Source of the DNA: Gracilimonas sp040904925
GTDB taxonomy: Bacteria > Bacteroidota > Rhodothermia > Balneolales > Balneolaceae
Assembly (NCBI GenBank): GCA_040904925.1
Contig: JBBDSP010000016.1
Coordinates: forward strand, 1-64,000
Direction of reading: 5' to 3'
DNA length: 64,000 bases
In this document: piece after piece, positions 28,352 through 36,460 of the stretch
Layout of the letters: the number at the start of each line of letters is the position of its first letter
Numbering within the stretch: position 1 is the first letter of the stretch
Translations under genes and position numbers: made by a program
The notes under the pieces: generated by a model
The model's database searches: none
What the model saw: the letters and a program-made list of their open reading frames with translations, nothing else
What the model was told of the DNA's origin: nothing

Positions 28352-28786
28352 ATGGGAGATTTTACAGAATTTGGTATCGAAATTGAGCGGCACCTGTCCA
28401 AGCTGGGGAAAGACATTCAGCAGTTTGTAGAAAAAGTGGTGCCGCTAACGAACGACGAAAAAGATTTCGCTCCTGATTGTGATATCGTGGAGAGTGAAGA
28501 GGAATTCAAGATTCTCCTGGATCTTCCGGGATTATCAAAAAAAGAGATTGGGATCTCTCTAAAGAACAATGTGCTGACGGTGAAAGGTGAACGCGAGATC
28601 ACAGCCGGAGACGGTGAAGAATTCAAGCGGCAGGAACGACGACGAGGTGCTTTTGCCCGTGCGTTTGCTGTTCCTCAAAATGTGAATTCAGCTGAAGTGT
28701 CAGCCAGTTTCAGGAATGGAGTACTGACGATCGCGATGCCAAAATCAGAGGCATTGAAGGACTCACAATCTATTCCGGTTAAATAA
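28352..28786 (+). CDS. Hsp20/alpha-crystallin small heat-shock protein
   Basis: 144-aa ATP-independent holdase chaperone. The alpha-crystallin domain spans about residues 40-140: DCDIVESEEEFKILLDLPGL, KKEIGISLKNNVLTVKGER, FARAFAVPQNVNSAEVSASF and the conserved NGVLTIAMPK. The start is ATG 28352. An overlapping 75-codon frame upstream (28203-28430) is not convincing. It precedes dnaK by 143 bases, with a heptad repeat in between, and probably shares stress regulation with it, although no CIRCE-type operator was seen. Confidence 0.93.
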   Translation: MGDFTEFGIEIERHLSKLGKDIQQFVEKVVPLTNDEKDFAPDCDIVESEEEFKILLDLPGLSKKEIGISLKNNVLTVKGEREITAGDGEEFKRQERRRGAFARAFAVPQNVNSAEVSASFRNGVLTIAMPKSEALKDSQSIPVK

Positions 28787-28788
28787 GG

Positions 28789-28883
28789 AGTAATAAAGTG
28801 AAAAGTGATAAAGTAGGCTTATAAAATGCTATTGCAGATTTTTGAATAAATGAGCAAAAGTTAGAACAAATTACTTCATCACT
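28789..28883. repeat. Heptad repeat pair, AAGTGAT type
   Basis: Directly after the hsp20 stop, units of seven appear (AGTAATA, AAGTGAA, then AAGTGAT, AAAGTAG; 28789-28816). An opposing arm lies at 28872-28883 (TACTTCATCACT), which is the reverse complement of AGTGATAAAGTA at 28804-28815 with one mismatch. It lies between hsp20 and dnaK. Confidence 0.55.
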
Positions 28884-28929
28884 AACGAAAGAATATTTAT
28901 AACAGTAAAAAGTAAAAGAGAACAGAACA

Positions 28930-30891
28930 ATGGGAAAAATCATAGGAATTGACTTAGGAACTACTAACTCATGCGTTGCCGTAATGGAAGGCGGTGAGCC
29001 GGTTGTAATCCAGAACAGCGAGGGTGGGCGAACTACTCCATCTGTTGTGGCTTTCACCAAAGACGGTGAGCGTTTGGTTGGTGCGCCTGCAAAACGACAG
29101 GCGATCACCAATCCTGATAAGACCGTGGCATCCGTGAAACGTTTTATGGGTCGCATGTTTGATGAAGTGAAAGGAGAAGCCAAACAGGTTTCTTACAAAA
29201 TTGTAAAAGGCGACGATAACACTGCACGTGTTGAGATCGAAGACCGTAAATATGCGCCACAGGAAATTTCAGCCATGGTGCTTCAAAAAATGAAGCAAAC
29301 GGCAGAAGAATATCTTGGTGAAAAAGTGACTGAAGCAGTAATTACAGTGCCTGCTTACTTCAACGATGCCCAGCGTAAAGCTACACAGGAAGCGGGTAAA
29401 ATTGCCGGACTGGAAGTGAAGCGTATCATCAATGAGCCAACTGCTGCATCACTTGCATACGGGTTGGATAAAAAAGATACAGACCAAACCATTGCGGTAT
29501 ATGATCTCGGTGGCGGTACATTTGATGTGTCTATTCTGGAACTTGGTGACGGTGTATTTGAAGTTAAATCAACCAATGGTGACACTCACCTTGGTGGTGA
29601 TGACTTTGATCAACGCATTATCGACTTTTTAGCAGACGAATTTAAGAAAGATGAAGGTATCGACCTTCGCAAAGATCCAATGGCGATGCAGCGACTCAAA
29701 GATGCTGCTGAGAAAGCCAAGATCGAGCTTTCAAGCTCACAGAAAACCAATATCAACCTGCCATTTGTAACGGCTACCGACTCAGGACCAAAACACCTGA
29801 ATATCGACTTGAGCCGTGCCAAATTTGAGCAATTAGTTGATGACCTTGTTAAACGATCCATAGATCCTTGTAAGAAAGCCCTTAAAGATGCCGGATTGAA
29901 TAAATCTGACATCGATCAGGTAATACTTGTTGGTGGTTCAACCCGTATCCCAAAAATTCAGGAAGAAGTAAAAGCCTTCTTTGGCAAAGACCCAAGCAAA
30001 GGTGTAAATCCTGATGAAGTGGTTGCAGTAGGTGCTGCCATTCAGGGTGGTGTGATGTCAGGTGATGTGGAAGATGTTGTTCTTCTCGACGTGACCCCAC
30101 TTACTCTGGGTATCGAAACGATGGGTGGCGTGATGACTCCACTTATTGAGTCTAACAGCACGATTCCAACCAGCAAGTCTCAGACATTCTCTACCGCAGC
30201 TGATAATCAGTCCAGTGTAGAAATTCATGTACTGCAGGGTGAACGAGCCAAAGCTCAGGACAACAGAACCCTTGGCCGTTTCCACTTAGATGGAATTCCA
30301 CCGTCTCCACGCGGAGTACCTCAGATCGAAGTAACATTCGATATTGATGCGAACGGTGTTCTGCATATCACCGCGAAAGACAAAGGGACTGGAAAAGAGC
30401 AAAGTATTCGAATCGAATCTTCTTCAGGATTATCTGATGAGGAAATCGAAAAAATGAAGCAAGCTGCCGAAGAACACGCAGAAGAAGACAAGCAGATCAA
30501 AGAGCGTGTAGAGAAATTGAATCAGGCCGATAGTCTGATCTTCTCTACCAAGAAGCAGCTGGATGAATACGGCGACAAGATCTCCGATGATAACAAGAAA
30601 GCGATCGAAGAGGCTATTGAAACCCTTGAGAAAGCCCATAAAGAAGAAAATATCGAAGAGATCGATGCAGCTATCGAAGCTGTGAATAAAGCTTGGTCCG
30701 GCGCTTCTGAGGAGATCTACAAAGCTACCCAGGAAGAAGCCGCTGCAGGCGAAGCTGCCGGCGCAGGAGCTCAAGGTGCCTCTTCCGGTGCCAATGGAGC
30801 TGAAGCTTCTTCAGAATCTGACGAAGACAGTGGCGAAGATGCTGTTGATGCAGATTACGAAGTTGTTGATGACGAAGACGAGAAGAAGTAA
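28930..30891 (+). CDS. dnaK: Molecular chaperone DnaK (Hsp70)
   Basis: 653-aa Hsp70. The ATPase domain starts GIDLGTTNSCVAVMEGGEP and contains NEPTAASLAYGLDKK, IAVYDLGGGTFDVSILELG and VGGSTRIPKIQ. The substrate domain has LLDVTPLTLGIETMGGVMT. The C-terminal lid ends in an acidic Glu/Asp-rich tail with a Gly/Ala-rich linker. GAACAGAACA precedes ATG 28930. It is monocistronic, with a strong terminator after it; grpE and dnaJ are not in the window. Confidence 0.98.
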   Translation: MGKIIGIDLGTTNSCVAVMEGGEPVVIQNSEGGRTTPSVVAFTKDGERLVGAPAKRQAITNPDKTVASVKRFMGRMFDEVKGEAKQVSYKIVKGDDNTARVEIEDRKYAPQEISAMVLQKMKQTAEEYLGEKVTEAVITVPAYFNDAQRKATQEAGKIAGLEVKRIINEPTAASLAYGLDKKDTDQTIAVYDLGGGTFDVSILELGDGVFEVKSTNGDTHLGGDDFDQRIIDFLADEFKKDEGIDLRKDPMAMQRLKDAAEKAKIELSSSQKTNINLPFVTATDSGPKHLNIDLSRAKFEQLVDDLVKRSIDPCKKALKDAGLNKSDIDQVILVGGSTRIPKIQEEVKAFFGKDPSKGVNPDEVVAVGAAIQGGVMSGDVEDVVLLDVTPLTLGIETMGGVMTPLIESNSTIPTSKSQTFSTAADNQSSVEIHVLQGERAKAQDNRTLGRFHLDGIPPSPRGVPQIEVTFDIDANGVLHITAKDKGTGKEQSIRIESSSGLSDEEIEKMKQAAEEHAEEDKQIKERVEKLNQADSLIFSTKKQLDEYGDKISDDNKKAIEEAIETLEKAHKEENIEEIDAAIEAVNKAWSGASEEIYKATQEEAAAGEAAGAGAQGASSGANGAEASSESDEDSGEDAVDADYEVVDDEDEKK

Positions 30892-30906
30892 TAAACTTCT
30901 ATAAAT

Positions 30907-30939
30907 AAAAGCCTCTTATAATTTAGAGGCTTTTATTCT
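30907..30939 (+). terminator. dnaK terminator
   Basis: Perfect 10-bp stem AAAAGCCTCT/AGAGGCTTTT with an 8-base loop and a T-rich tail, 16 bases after the dnaK stop. Confidence 0.9.
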
Positions 30940-30968
30940 TTTTGAAATAGAACTTAAAACCTTTTGAT

Positions 30969-31192
30969 ATGAACAATAAAAGATCTTGGAATAGTGATAC
31001 ATCTTATAAAGATGCTTTATATTTAGAAGCAGTAGAAGCATGTGCTATGGTTATGTCCATAGCCTTGAAAATTTGGCTATCGAAGCAAGATCGCTAAAAC
31101 TATCTGATAATAAATCAAGAATAAGTTTAGTAGTTAAAATTGATAAGATTATTCATCTGTTTGTTAAAGATGAAAATCTGATTCAATGCTAA
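30969..31192 (+). pseudogene. Possible small gene with a frameshift
   Basis: An ATG at 30969 opens 42 codons (MNNKRSWNSDTSYKDALYLE...) that stop at a TAA at 31095. A second frame, shifted by one base, continues from about 31065 to a TAA at 31192 (LENLAIEARSLKLSDNKSRI...HLFVKDENLIQC). Joined, they would make a helical protein of about 75 aa. It lies between two intrinsic terminators, which supports a transcription unit. I do not recognise the family, and the shift could also be a sequencing error. Confidence 0.35.
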
Positions 31193-31202
31193 CTACTTAG
31201 AA

Positions 31203-31236
31203 ACCCGTCCAATTTAATTTGGACGGGTATTTTTTT
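31203..31236 (+). terminator. Intrinsic terminator
   Basis: ACCCGTCC/GGACGGGT 8-bp stem around AATTTAATTT, followed by seven T residues. It ends whatever is transcribed from the small region after dnaK. Confidence 0.85.
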
Positions 31237-31353
31237 GTAGAATCTCAATCCTTTCACTTCGTATGACAAAAGCCATTTCCCAAAAAGATGCGCTAAAAAC
31301 TAACCTTTGTATTAACTATATTTATAGTTAGTTATTAAATAAAAGAAGAGAAT

Positions 31354-33636
31354 ATGCTAAAAAAGATACTTTTTTCGGGAATATTAATGAGCATCACTTT
31401 AAGCGTAAATATACAAGCACAAGAATTCACTGTAGATGATAATGGCATTGTTAAGTGTGAAGGGGCCGAACCTGGAGATACAGGTACATTATTTGGGGAT
31501 ACGTATGAGGCAGTAGATCGTGACTTACTCATTCAGCGGAGAGATCAGGGTGCAGATTTGTCTAAAGTATGTACGAGCCTAGTAACGGATATGCGCTTAT
31601 TGTTTAATGGGGCATCCACATTTAATCAAGATATAGGAAACTGGGATGTTTCTACAGTTACTAATATGATCCGTATGTTTAATGGGGCATCCTCTTTTAA
31701 CCAAGATATTGGGAACTGGGATGTATCCTCGGTAACTGATATGCATTGGATGTTTAATGGCGCATCCTCTTTTAATCAAGATATTGGGAACTGGGATGTT
31801 TCTGCTGTAACGGATATGAGCTTATTGTTTGAAGGGGCATCCACATTTAATCAAGATATAGGAAACTGGGACGTATCCTCTGTGACTGATATGAAATGGA
31901 TGTTTTTGAATGCATCCTCTTTTAATCAAGATATAGGAAACTGGGATGTTTCTACAGTTACTAATATGACCCGTATGTTTAATGGGGCATCCACATTTAA
32001 TCAAAACATAGGAAACTGGAACGTATCTTCTGTTTCTAATATGTATGGGATGTTTAGTGATGCAACCTCTTTTAACCAAGATATTGGGAATTGGGATGTT
32101 TCTGCTGTAAGGGATATGAGTTTATTATTTAGGTACGCACGTTACTTTAATCAAGATATAGGAGGCTGGGATATATCATCAGTTACGAAGATGACGGAGA
32201 TGTTTAGTTACGCAAGCAACTTTAATCAAGACATAGGAAGTTGGGACGTATCTTCTGTTACTACTATGCATAGGATGTTTGATGGTGCATCCACATTTAA
32301 TCAAGATATAGGAAACTGGGACGTTTCTACTGTAACGGATATGGGCAAATTATTTTATATTGCCTACTCATTTAATCAGGACTTAAGTTTGTGGTGTGTT
32401 GAGAATATAGATACTGAACCTCTTGGGTTTGGCACTAATTCAGCCTTAGCAAATAATTATTACCCTGTGTGGGGGGCCTGTCCAGGTAAGCCAAAACTAG
32501 TTATCTTGCTTAATCCGTATGATTCGTCTGAAAATATTTCAATAACTCCATCTATGAAATGGAAAAATGATACTGTAGTAACAAAATACCAACTGCAAGT
32601 AATCGAAGGCTTTGATCCAGTTGTACTTGACACAATGGTAACTGACACTACATATAATGTGTCAGATTCATTGAATGGAATGACAGAATACAATTGGAGA
32701 GTACGAGGCATTAATGAAAATAAAGACCTTACAGGAGATTGGAGTGAAATATGGAGCTTTACAACGGAAACTATTCCTGTTGAAAAAATAAGGCTAATTT
32801 CACCAGCAAATGATACTTCTGGGGTAGCTATCACGCCGACATTAAGTTGGAAGAGTGATGCAAATGCAGATTCTTTTATAGTTCAAATTTCAACAGATGA
32901 GTTTTCAACTACAGAAGTTAGTGAATCCATAACAGACACCACATTTACCGCCCCAGAATTAGCTCATGATACTCAATATTCGTGGCGCGTACGAGGGAAT
33001 AATACAATTGGAAATGGCGAATGGAGTGATACCTGGAGCTTTTCAACTATCATTGAAGTCCCTCTTAATAGTACTCTGTTGACTCCTGAAAACGGCTCTA
33101 ATGTCAATACACTACTGCCTGAATTCAAGTGGAATGAAGCAGAAAGAGCGAGAGACTATATTTTACATATAGCTCTTGATCAAGAATTCTCAAATATTTT
33201 AGTGGATTCTACAACAGTAGACACTTCACTTATTCCCTCTAGTAAACTGGATAATGGTAATGATTACTACTGGAGAGTCAAGGCATCTAATGAAGGCGGT
33301 GAAAGTGATTGGAGTGACACCTATACATTTAATATTGGTGTAAATGTTTCTACTGAATTAGAAGAAACCCCCACAGAATACACCCTCACCCAAAACTACC
33401 CCAACCCTTTCAATCCTACCACCCAAATCCGTTACGGAATTCCACAGGCTGCCGAAGTGGAGCTCAAAGTATTCAACATGCTTGGGCAGGAAGTAGTAAC
33501 GTTAGTCAACGGCAAACAATCTGCCGGCTGGCATACCGCTACCTTCGATGCATCAGGACTTTCCAGTGGGTTTTATATTTACCGCATCCACGCAGGGGAG
33601 TTTGTGAGCACGAAGAAGTTGATGTTGATTAAGTAG
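31354..33636 (+). CDS. BspA/DUF285 repeat surface protein with T9SS sorting tail
   Basis: 760 aa. A signal peptide (MLKKILFSGILMSITLS...IQAQ) precedes ten 25-residue DUF285 (BspA-like leucine-rich) repeats, residues about 90-340, of the form FNQDIGNWDVSSVTDM followed by MFNGAS. Three fibronectin-III/Ig-like domains follow (about 385-670; landmarks EYNWRVRGI, QYSWRVRGNN, DYYWRVKASNEGG). The last 80 residues are a type A sorting domain (NYPNPFNPTTQIRYG, KVFNMLGQEVVTL, SSGFYIYRI). It is therefore a predicted cell-surface or secreted adhesin-like protein. The repeat DNA is almost identical between units. No binding partner can be inferred. Confidence 0.9.
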   Translation: MLKKILFSGILMSITLSVNIQAQEFTVDDNGIVKCEGAEPGDTGTLFGDTYEAVDRDLLIQRRDQGADLSKVCTSLVTDMRLLFNGASTFNQDIGNWDVSTVTNMIRMFNGASSFNQDIGNWDVSSVTDMHWMFNGASSFNQDIGNWDVSAVTDMSLLFEGASTFNQDIGNWDVSSVTDMKWMFLNASSFNQDIGNWDVSTVTNMTRMFNGASTFNQNIGNWNVSSVSNMYGMFSDATSFNQDIGNWDVSAVRDMSLLFRYARYFNQDIGGWDISSVTKMTEMFSYASNFNQDIGSWDVSSVTTMHRMFDGASTFNQDIGNWDVSTVTDMGKLFYIAYSFNQDLSLWCVENIDTEPLGFGTNSALANNYYPVWGACPGKPKLVILLNPYDSSENISITPSMKWKNDTVVTKYQLQVIEGFDPVVLDTMVTDTTYNVSDSLNGMTEYNWRVRGINENKDLTGDWSEIWSFTTETIPVEKIRLISPANDTSGVAITPTLSWKSDANADSFIVQISTDEFSTTEVSESITDTTFTAPELAHDTQYSWRVRGNNTIGNGEWSDTWSFSTIIEVPLNSTLLTPENGSNVNTLLPEFKWNEAERARDYILHIALDQEFSNILVDSTTVDTSLIPSSKLDNGNDYYWRVKASNEGGESDWSDTYTFNIGVNVSTELEETPTEYTLTQNYPNPFNPTTQIRYGIPQAAEVELKVFNMLGQEVVTLVNGKQSAGWHTATFDASGLSSGFYIYRIHAGEFVSTKKLMLIK
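31621..32370 (+). repeat. Ten tandem 75-bp coding repeats
   Basis: Each unit begins TTTAATCAAGATATAGGAAA or a close variant, at 31621 and every 75 bases to 32296. They encode the DUF285 repeats. High DNA identity (for example between the units at 31621, 31921 and 32296) makes copy-number change by recombination likely. No spacers; not a CRISPR. Confidence 0.9.
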
Positions 33637-33648
33637 ATAAAAAATAGC

Positions 33649-33959
33649 ACGCGGATGATACGGATAGGGCGGATCATTACGGATTTTAAAAATCATGTGA
33701 ATCTCAAAAATCGTGAAATTCATGGTTCAAAAAGAAGAAGCTGATTGCCTTAGATCCATCCATCACCCCGCCCTTGCCGAGTCAAACAAATCATCTCATT
33801 CAAACCGGCCGGAAAGATGGATTACGGTTTTGCCCTTTTCAGTCGTCAGACCGCTGATACATCTTATTCCTGATCAGTTTTTTCCCGAAGCGGTCGGACG
33901 AGTACGAAGCTTCAAAACTATCATTCCGTGAAAATCCGCCCAATCCGTGTCATCCGCGT
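33649..33959. repeat. 26-bp inverted repeat pair with short phased words
   Basis: The left arm 33649-33674 (ACGCGGATGATACGGATAGG and six more bases) and right arm 33934-33959 are reverse complements at 24 of 26 positions. Both are made of CGGAT-containing words spaced about eight bases apart, and they continue past the arm more weakly (CATTACGGAT; CCGTGAAAAT). They enclose about 260 bases holding an unconvincing 72-codon frame (33713-33931) and no recognised gene. This is the only content of the space between the DUF285 gene and tsaD. Confidence 0.7.
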
Positions 33960-33991
33960 TCCATTCGGATGTAGATTACGCCCAACATTCG

Positions 33992-33999
33992 TATCTTTG
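33992..33999 (+). promoter_or_regulatory. Putative -7 element for tsaD
   Basis: TATCTTTG matches the Bacteroidota -7 consensus TAnnTTTG exactly, but ends only 4 bases before ATG 34004. If used, transcription would start at or near the ATG and give an almost leaderless mRNA. No clear TTG -33 box is at the right distance, so support is partial. Confidence 0.35.
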
Positions 34000-34003
34000 A
34001 GAT

Positions 34004-34990
34004 ATGAATATTTTAGCCATCGAATCTTCTTGTGACGACACCTCTGCTGCAGTTTTGACAGAGGAAGGAATCAAATCAAATATCATTGCTTCCCAGTCCA
34101 TCCACCTGCAATTTGGCGGGGTGGTACCGGAATTAGCATCCCGTGCACATCAGAAAACCATCACTCAAACTGTACAACAGGCGCTGGAGGAAGGTGAAGT
34201 TTCGCTGGATGAAATTGATGCTGTTGCCGTGACGCAAGGGCCGGGGTTGCTAGGTTCATTATTAGTTGGAATCTGTTTCGCAAAAGGATTGGCACTTTCC
34301 CGGAATATTCCACTCATAGGTGTGAACCATATGGATGCGCACATTTACGCAAATTTCATTGATCACCAACCTGAATTTCCGTTGGTTGCACTTACCGTTT
34401 CCGGCGGTCATACCCAGCTTGTTCACGTGAAGTCGCCTTTTGAACATGAGATCATCGGAAAAACAAGAGACGATGCCGCCGGAGAAGCATTTGATAAGAT
34501 CGGGAAGCTGCTTGGGCTGCCTTACCCTGCCGGTCCACACGTAGATAAACTGGCTCAAGATGGTGATCCTAAGTTCCACAAATTTCCACAAGCATTGCTT
34601 CAGGAAGGATTAGATTTCAGTTTCTCTGGATTGAAAACCAGCGCCTTGTATTATTTACAGGACAAAGAAGATCACTGGATTCAGGAGCATTTGAATGATA
34701 TCTGCGCCAGTATTTCGTTTGCGATAGCAGAAGTATTGGTGAAGAAGTTAAAACGAGCCGTCAAGCAAACGGGAGTAAAAACGGTAGTACTGGCAGGAGG
34801 GGTTTCTGCGAATTCTATGCTCAGGGAAAAATCCCAAAAAATGGCAAATGAGATGGGTGTACAACTCTATTCCCCAAAAATAAGCTACTGCACTGACAAC
34901 GCTGCCATGATCGCCATCACTGGAAAAATGAAGGCTGATCTGGGGCAGTTTGATGATCTGGATATGGTACCCTACGCTTCGCTATCTTGA
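34004..34990 (+). CDS. tsaD: tRNA N6-adenosine threonylcarbamoyltransferase
   Basis: Transfers threonylcarbamoyl to A37 of ANN-decoding tRNAs, with TsaB and TsaE. At 328 aa it is full length. Visible: NILAIESSCDDTSAAVL, GGVVPELASRAHQ, VTQGPGLLGSLLVG, the metal-binding GVNHMDAHIYANF, VSGGHTQLV and VVLAGGVSANSMLRE. ATG 34004 has no Shine-Dalgarno sequence, consistent with a leaderless message. Convergent with rnhA. Confidence 0.97.
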   Translation: MNILAIESSCDDTSAAVLTEEGIKSNIIASQSIHLQFGGVVPELASRAHQKTITQTVQQALEEGEVSLDEIDAVAVTQGPGLLGSLLVGICFAKGLALSRNIPLIGVNHMDAHIYANFIDHQPEFPLVALTVSGGHTQLVHVKSPFEHEIIGKTRDDAAGEAFDKIGKLLGLPYPAGPHVDKLAQDGDPKFHKFPQALLQEGLDFSFSGLKTSALYYLQDKEDHWIQEHLNDICASISFAIAEVLVKKLKRAVKQTGVKTVVLAGGVSANSMLREKSQKMANEMGVQLYSPKISYCTDNAAMIAITGKMKADLGQFDDLDMVPYASLS

Positions 34991-35024
34991 ATGTTGAATG
35001 AAGACACTGACATTTAACATTTAA
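34987..35024. repeat. Heptad inverted pair, TTGAATG type
   Basis: The left arm is TTGAATG repeated twice (34987-35000), overlapping the tsaD stop codon. The right arm at 35011-35024 reads on the minus strand as TTAAATG twice. They can pair as a 14-bp imperfect stem between the convergent tsaD and rnhA genes. Confidence 0.6.
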
Positions 35025-35034
35025 AACTATCCAC

Positions 35035-35478
35035 TTAAAATTTTTGCGATTCAGCGACTGCAAGTTGGTCAGCCCTTTCATTTAATTGGATTCCCGCATG
35101 TCCCTTCACCTTCACCCAAATTACTTCATGGGGTTTCATGGCTTTCAGCATTTGCTGCCATAATTCCTGGTTTTCCACCGGTTTTTTATCGGCTTTTCGC
35201 CAGCCACGCTTTTGCCAGTTTTCGATCCATCCCTTGGTAAAGGCGTTTATGATGAGCGCACTATCGCTATGAATTTTAACAGTGCAGGGTTTATTCAAAG
35301 CTTTAAGTGCCTCGATCACTGCTTGCATCTCCATTCTATTGTTGGTGGTTTGGGGATCTCCACCCGAAAGCTCTTTCTCTTTCCCATTCCATTTGAGGAT
35401 TGCTCCCCAGCCACCGGGGCCGGGATTTCCGCTGCAGGCTCCGTCGGTATAAACAATAACTTCAGGTCTTTTAGACAT
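35035..35478 (-). CDS. rnhA: Ribonuclease HI
   Basis: Degrades RNA in RNA-DNA hybrids. The catalytic set is complete: first Asp in VIVYTDGACSGNPGPGGWG, Glu in NNRMEMQAVIEAL, Asp in KIHSDSALII and Asp in NERADQLA, with histidine in KGHAGIQ. 147 aa, standard length. Its first codons overlap the end of pyrF by 8 bases, so it is translated from the same leftward message. Confidence 0.97.
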   Translation of the reverse strand: MSKRPEVIVYTDGACSGNPGPGGWGAILKWNGKEKELSGGDPQTTNNRMEMQAVIEALKALNKPCTVKIHSDSALIINAFTKGWIENWQKRGWRKADKKPVENQELWQQMLKAMKPHEVIWVKVKGHAGIQLNERADQLAVAESQKF

Positions 35479-36304
35479 ACTGTGCTGTGATGTAATTCAA
35501 ATTCTGTTTCATAGATTTAGCGGCTTCTGCTACATATTCCGGCCAGTTACTATCATCCTTTCCGGCATAAATAATTCCTCGGCTGGAATTGATCAGTGGA
35601 ATACCTTTATGGTTCTTCACCGATTTAGCAAGCTCCGAAATAGATCCGCCCTGAGCCCCAATTCCAGGAATCAATAAAGCACCGTTGGGATGATAACTTA
35701 GAACTGATTCTGATTCTTCCGATTGCGTTGCCCCGATGACCATTCCTAAATGTGATCTTGAAGATTTGTTTGAAAGTTGGTCGGCGATGTATTGTGCCAT
35801 CATATTAAAGCCTGCGAATGGTTTTTTGAGGAAGTCAGCTGCTCCGGGGTTGGAGGTTAGAGTTAGTACATAAATTCCTTTTGTCTCATCTTTTGAAAAC
35901 GCCTCGAGTGTTTCAAATCCCATTAGGGGATTAAGAGTGATGGCATCGGCATTAAATTCATCCCAAAAAGCCTTTTTATAATGATCAGCAGTAGAGCTTA
36001 TGTCTCCGCGCTTGGCATCTGCAATGATGATCTTGTTGCTAGGGATATGGCTAATTACCTCCTCAAAAACAACCAAGCCATTTTTGCCGATTGCCTCAAA
36101 AAAAGCCAGGTTTGGCTTATAGGCTGCGGTGTATTCAGCAGTATAATCGATCACCAATTTGCAGAAATAAGCTACCTGTTCTTCAGGTGTTTCGAACTGA
36201 TCCCTTACCGATTGGGGAAGTAAATCGAGATTTGGGTCAAGCCCAACGCATAGGGTTGAGCCGGATTTTCTAACCGATTTTTGAAGCTTTTCTAAGAAAG
36301 TCAT
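35471..36304 (-). CDS. pyrF: Orotidine 5'-phosphate decarboxylase (type 2)
   Basis: Last step of UMP synthesis. The frame is open further upstream (to 36382), but the ATG at 36304 (MTFLEKLQKSV) is the natural start, giving about 277 aa. Family marks are LCVGLDPNLDLLP, the catalytic IIADAKRGDISSTADHYKKA, GIYVLTLTSNPGA and LIPGIGAQGG. It overlaps rnhA by 8 bases. Confidence 0.96.
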   Translation of the reverse strand: MTFLEKLQKSVRKSGSTLCVGLDPNLDLLPQSVRDQFETPEEQVAYFCKLVIDYTAEYTAAYKPNLAFFEAIGKNGLVVFEEVISHIPSNKIIIADAKRGDISSTADHYKKAFWDEFNADAITLNPLMGFETLEAFSKDETKGIYVLTLTSNPGAADFLKKPFAGFNMMAQYIADQLSNKSSRSHLGMVIGATQSEESESVLSYHPNGALLIPGIGAQGGSISELAKSVKNHKGIPLINSSRGIIYAGKDDSNWPEYVAEAAKSMKQNLNYITAQYV

Positions 36305-36460
36305 AGATGAAAATTTTTGAGGAAGATAACATTTCTGGAATCTAATATTTTGCAGATAGTTTTTGTGGCAATCACTCACCATGTTTATAATTGTTAAAGC
36401 ATTGGGGAGCTGGTTTAAATTTTTTAGTTTCTAAAATTCACCAAAATTAAACTTCATATT

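Noticed and set aside
28203..28430. 75-codon frame overlapping the start of hsp20
   Set aside because: Its second half is an out-of-frame reading of hsp20 and the first half has no conserved feature; kept out although a short real peptide cannot be excluded.
31621..32370. Regular repeats that might be a CRISPR array
   Set aside because: Units are contiguous 75-bp coding repeats with no unique spacers, inside a protein with DUF285 repeats.
33713..33931. 72-codon frame between the 26-bp inverted repeats
   Set aside because: GTG start without ribosome site, no recognisable domain, and it ends at the right arm by chance or decay; treated as non-coding cargo.
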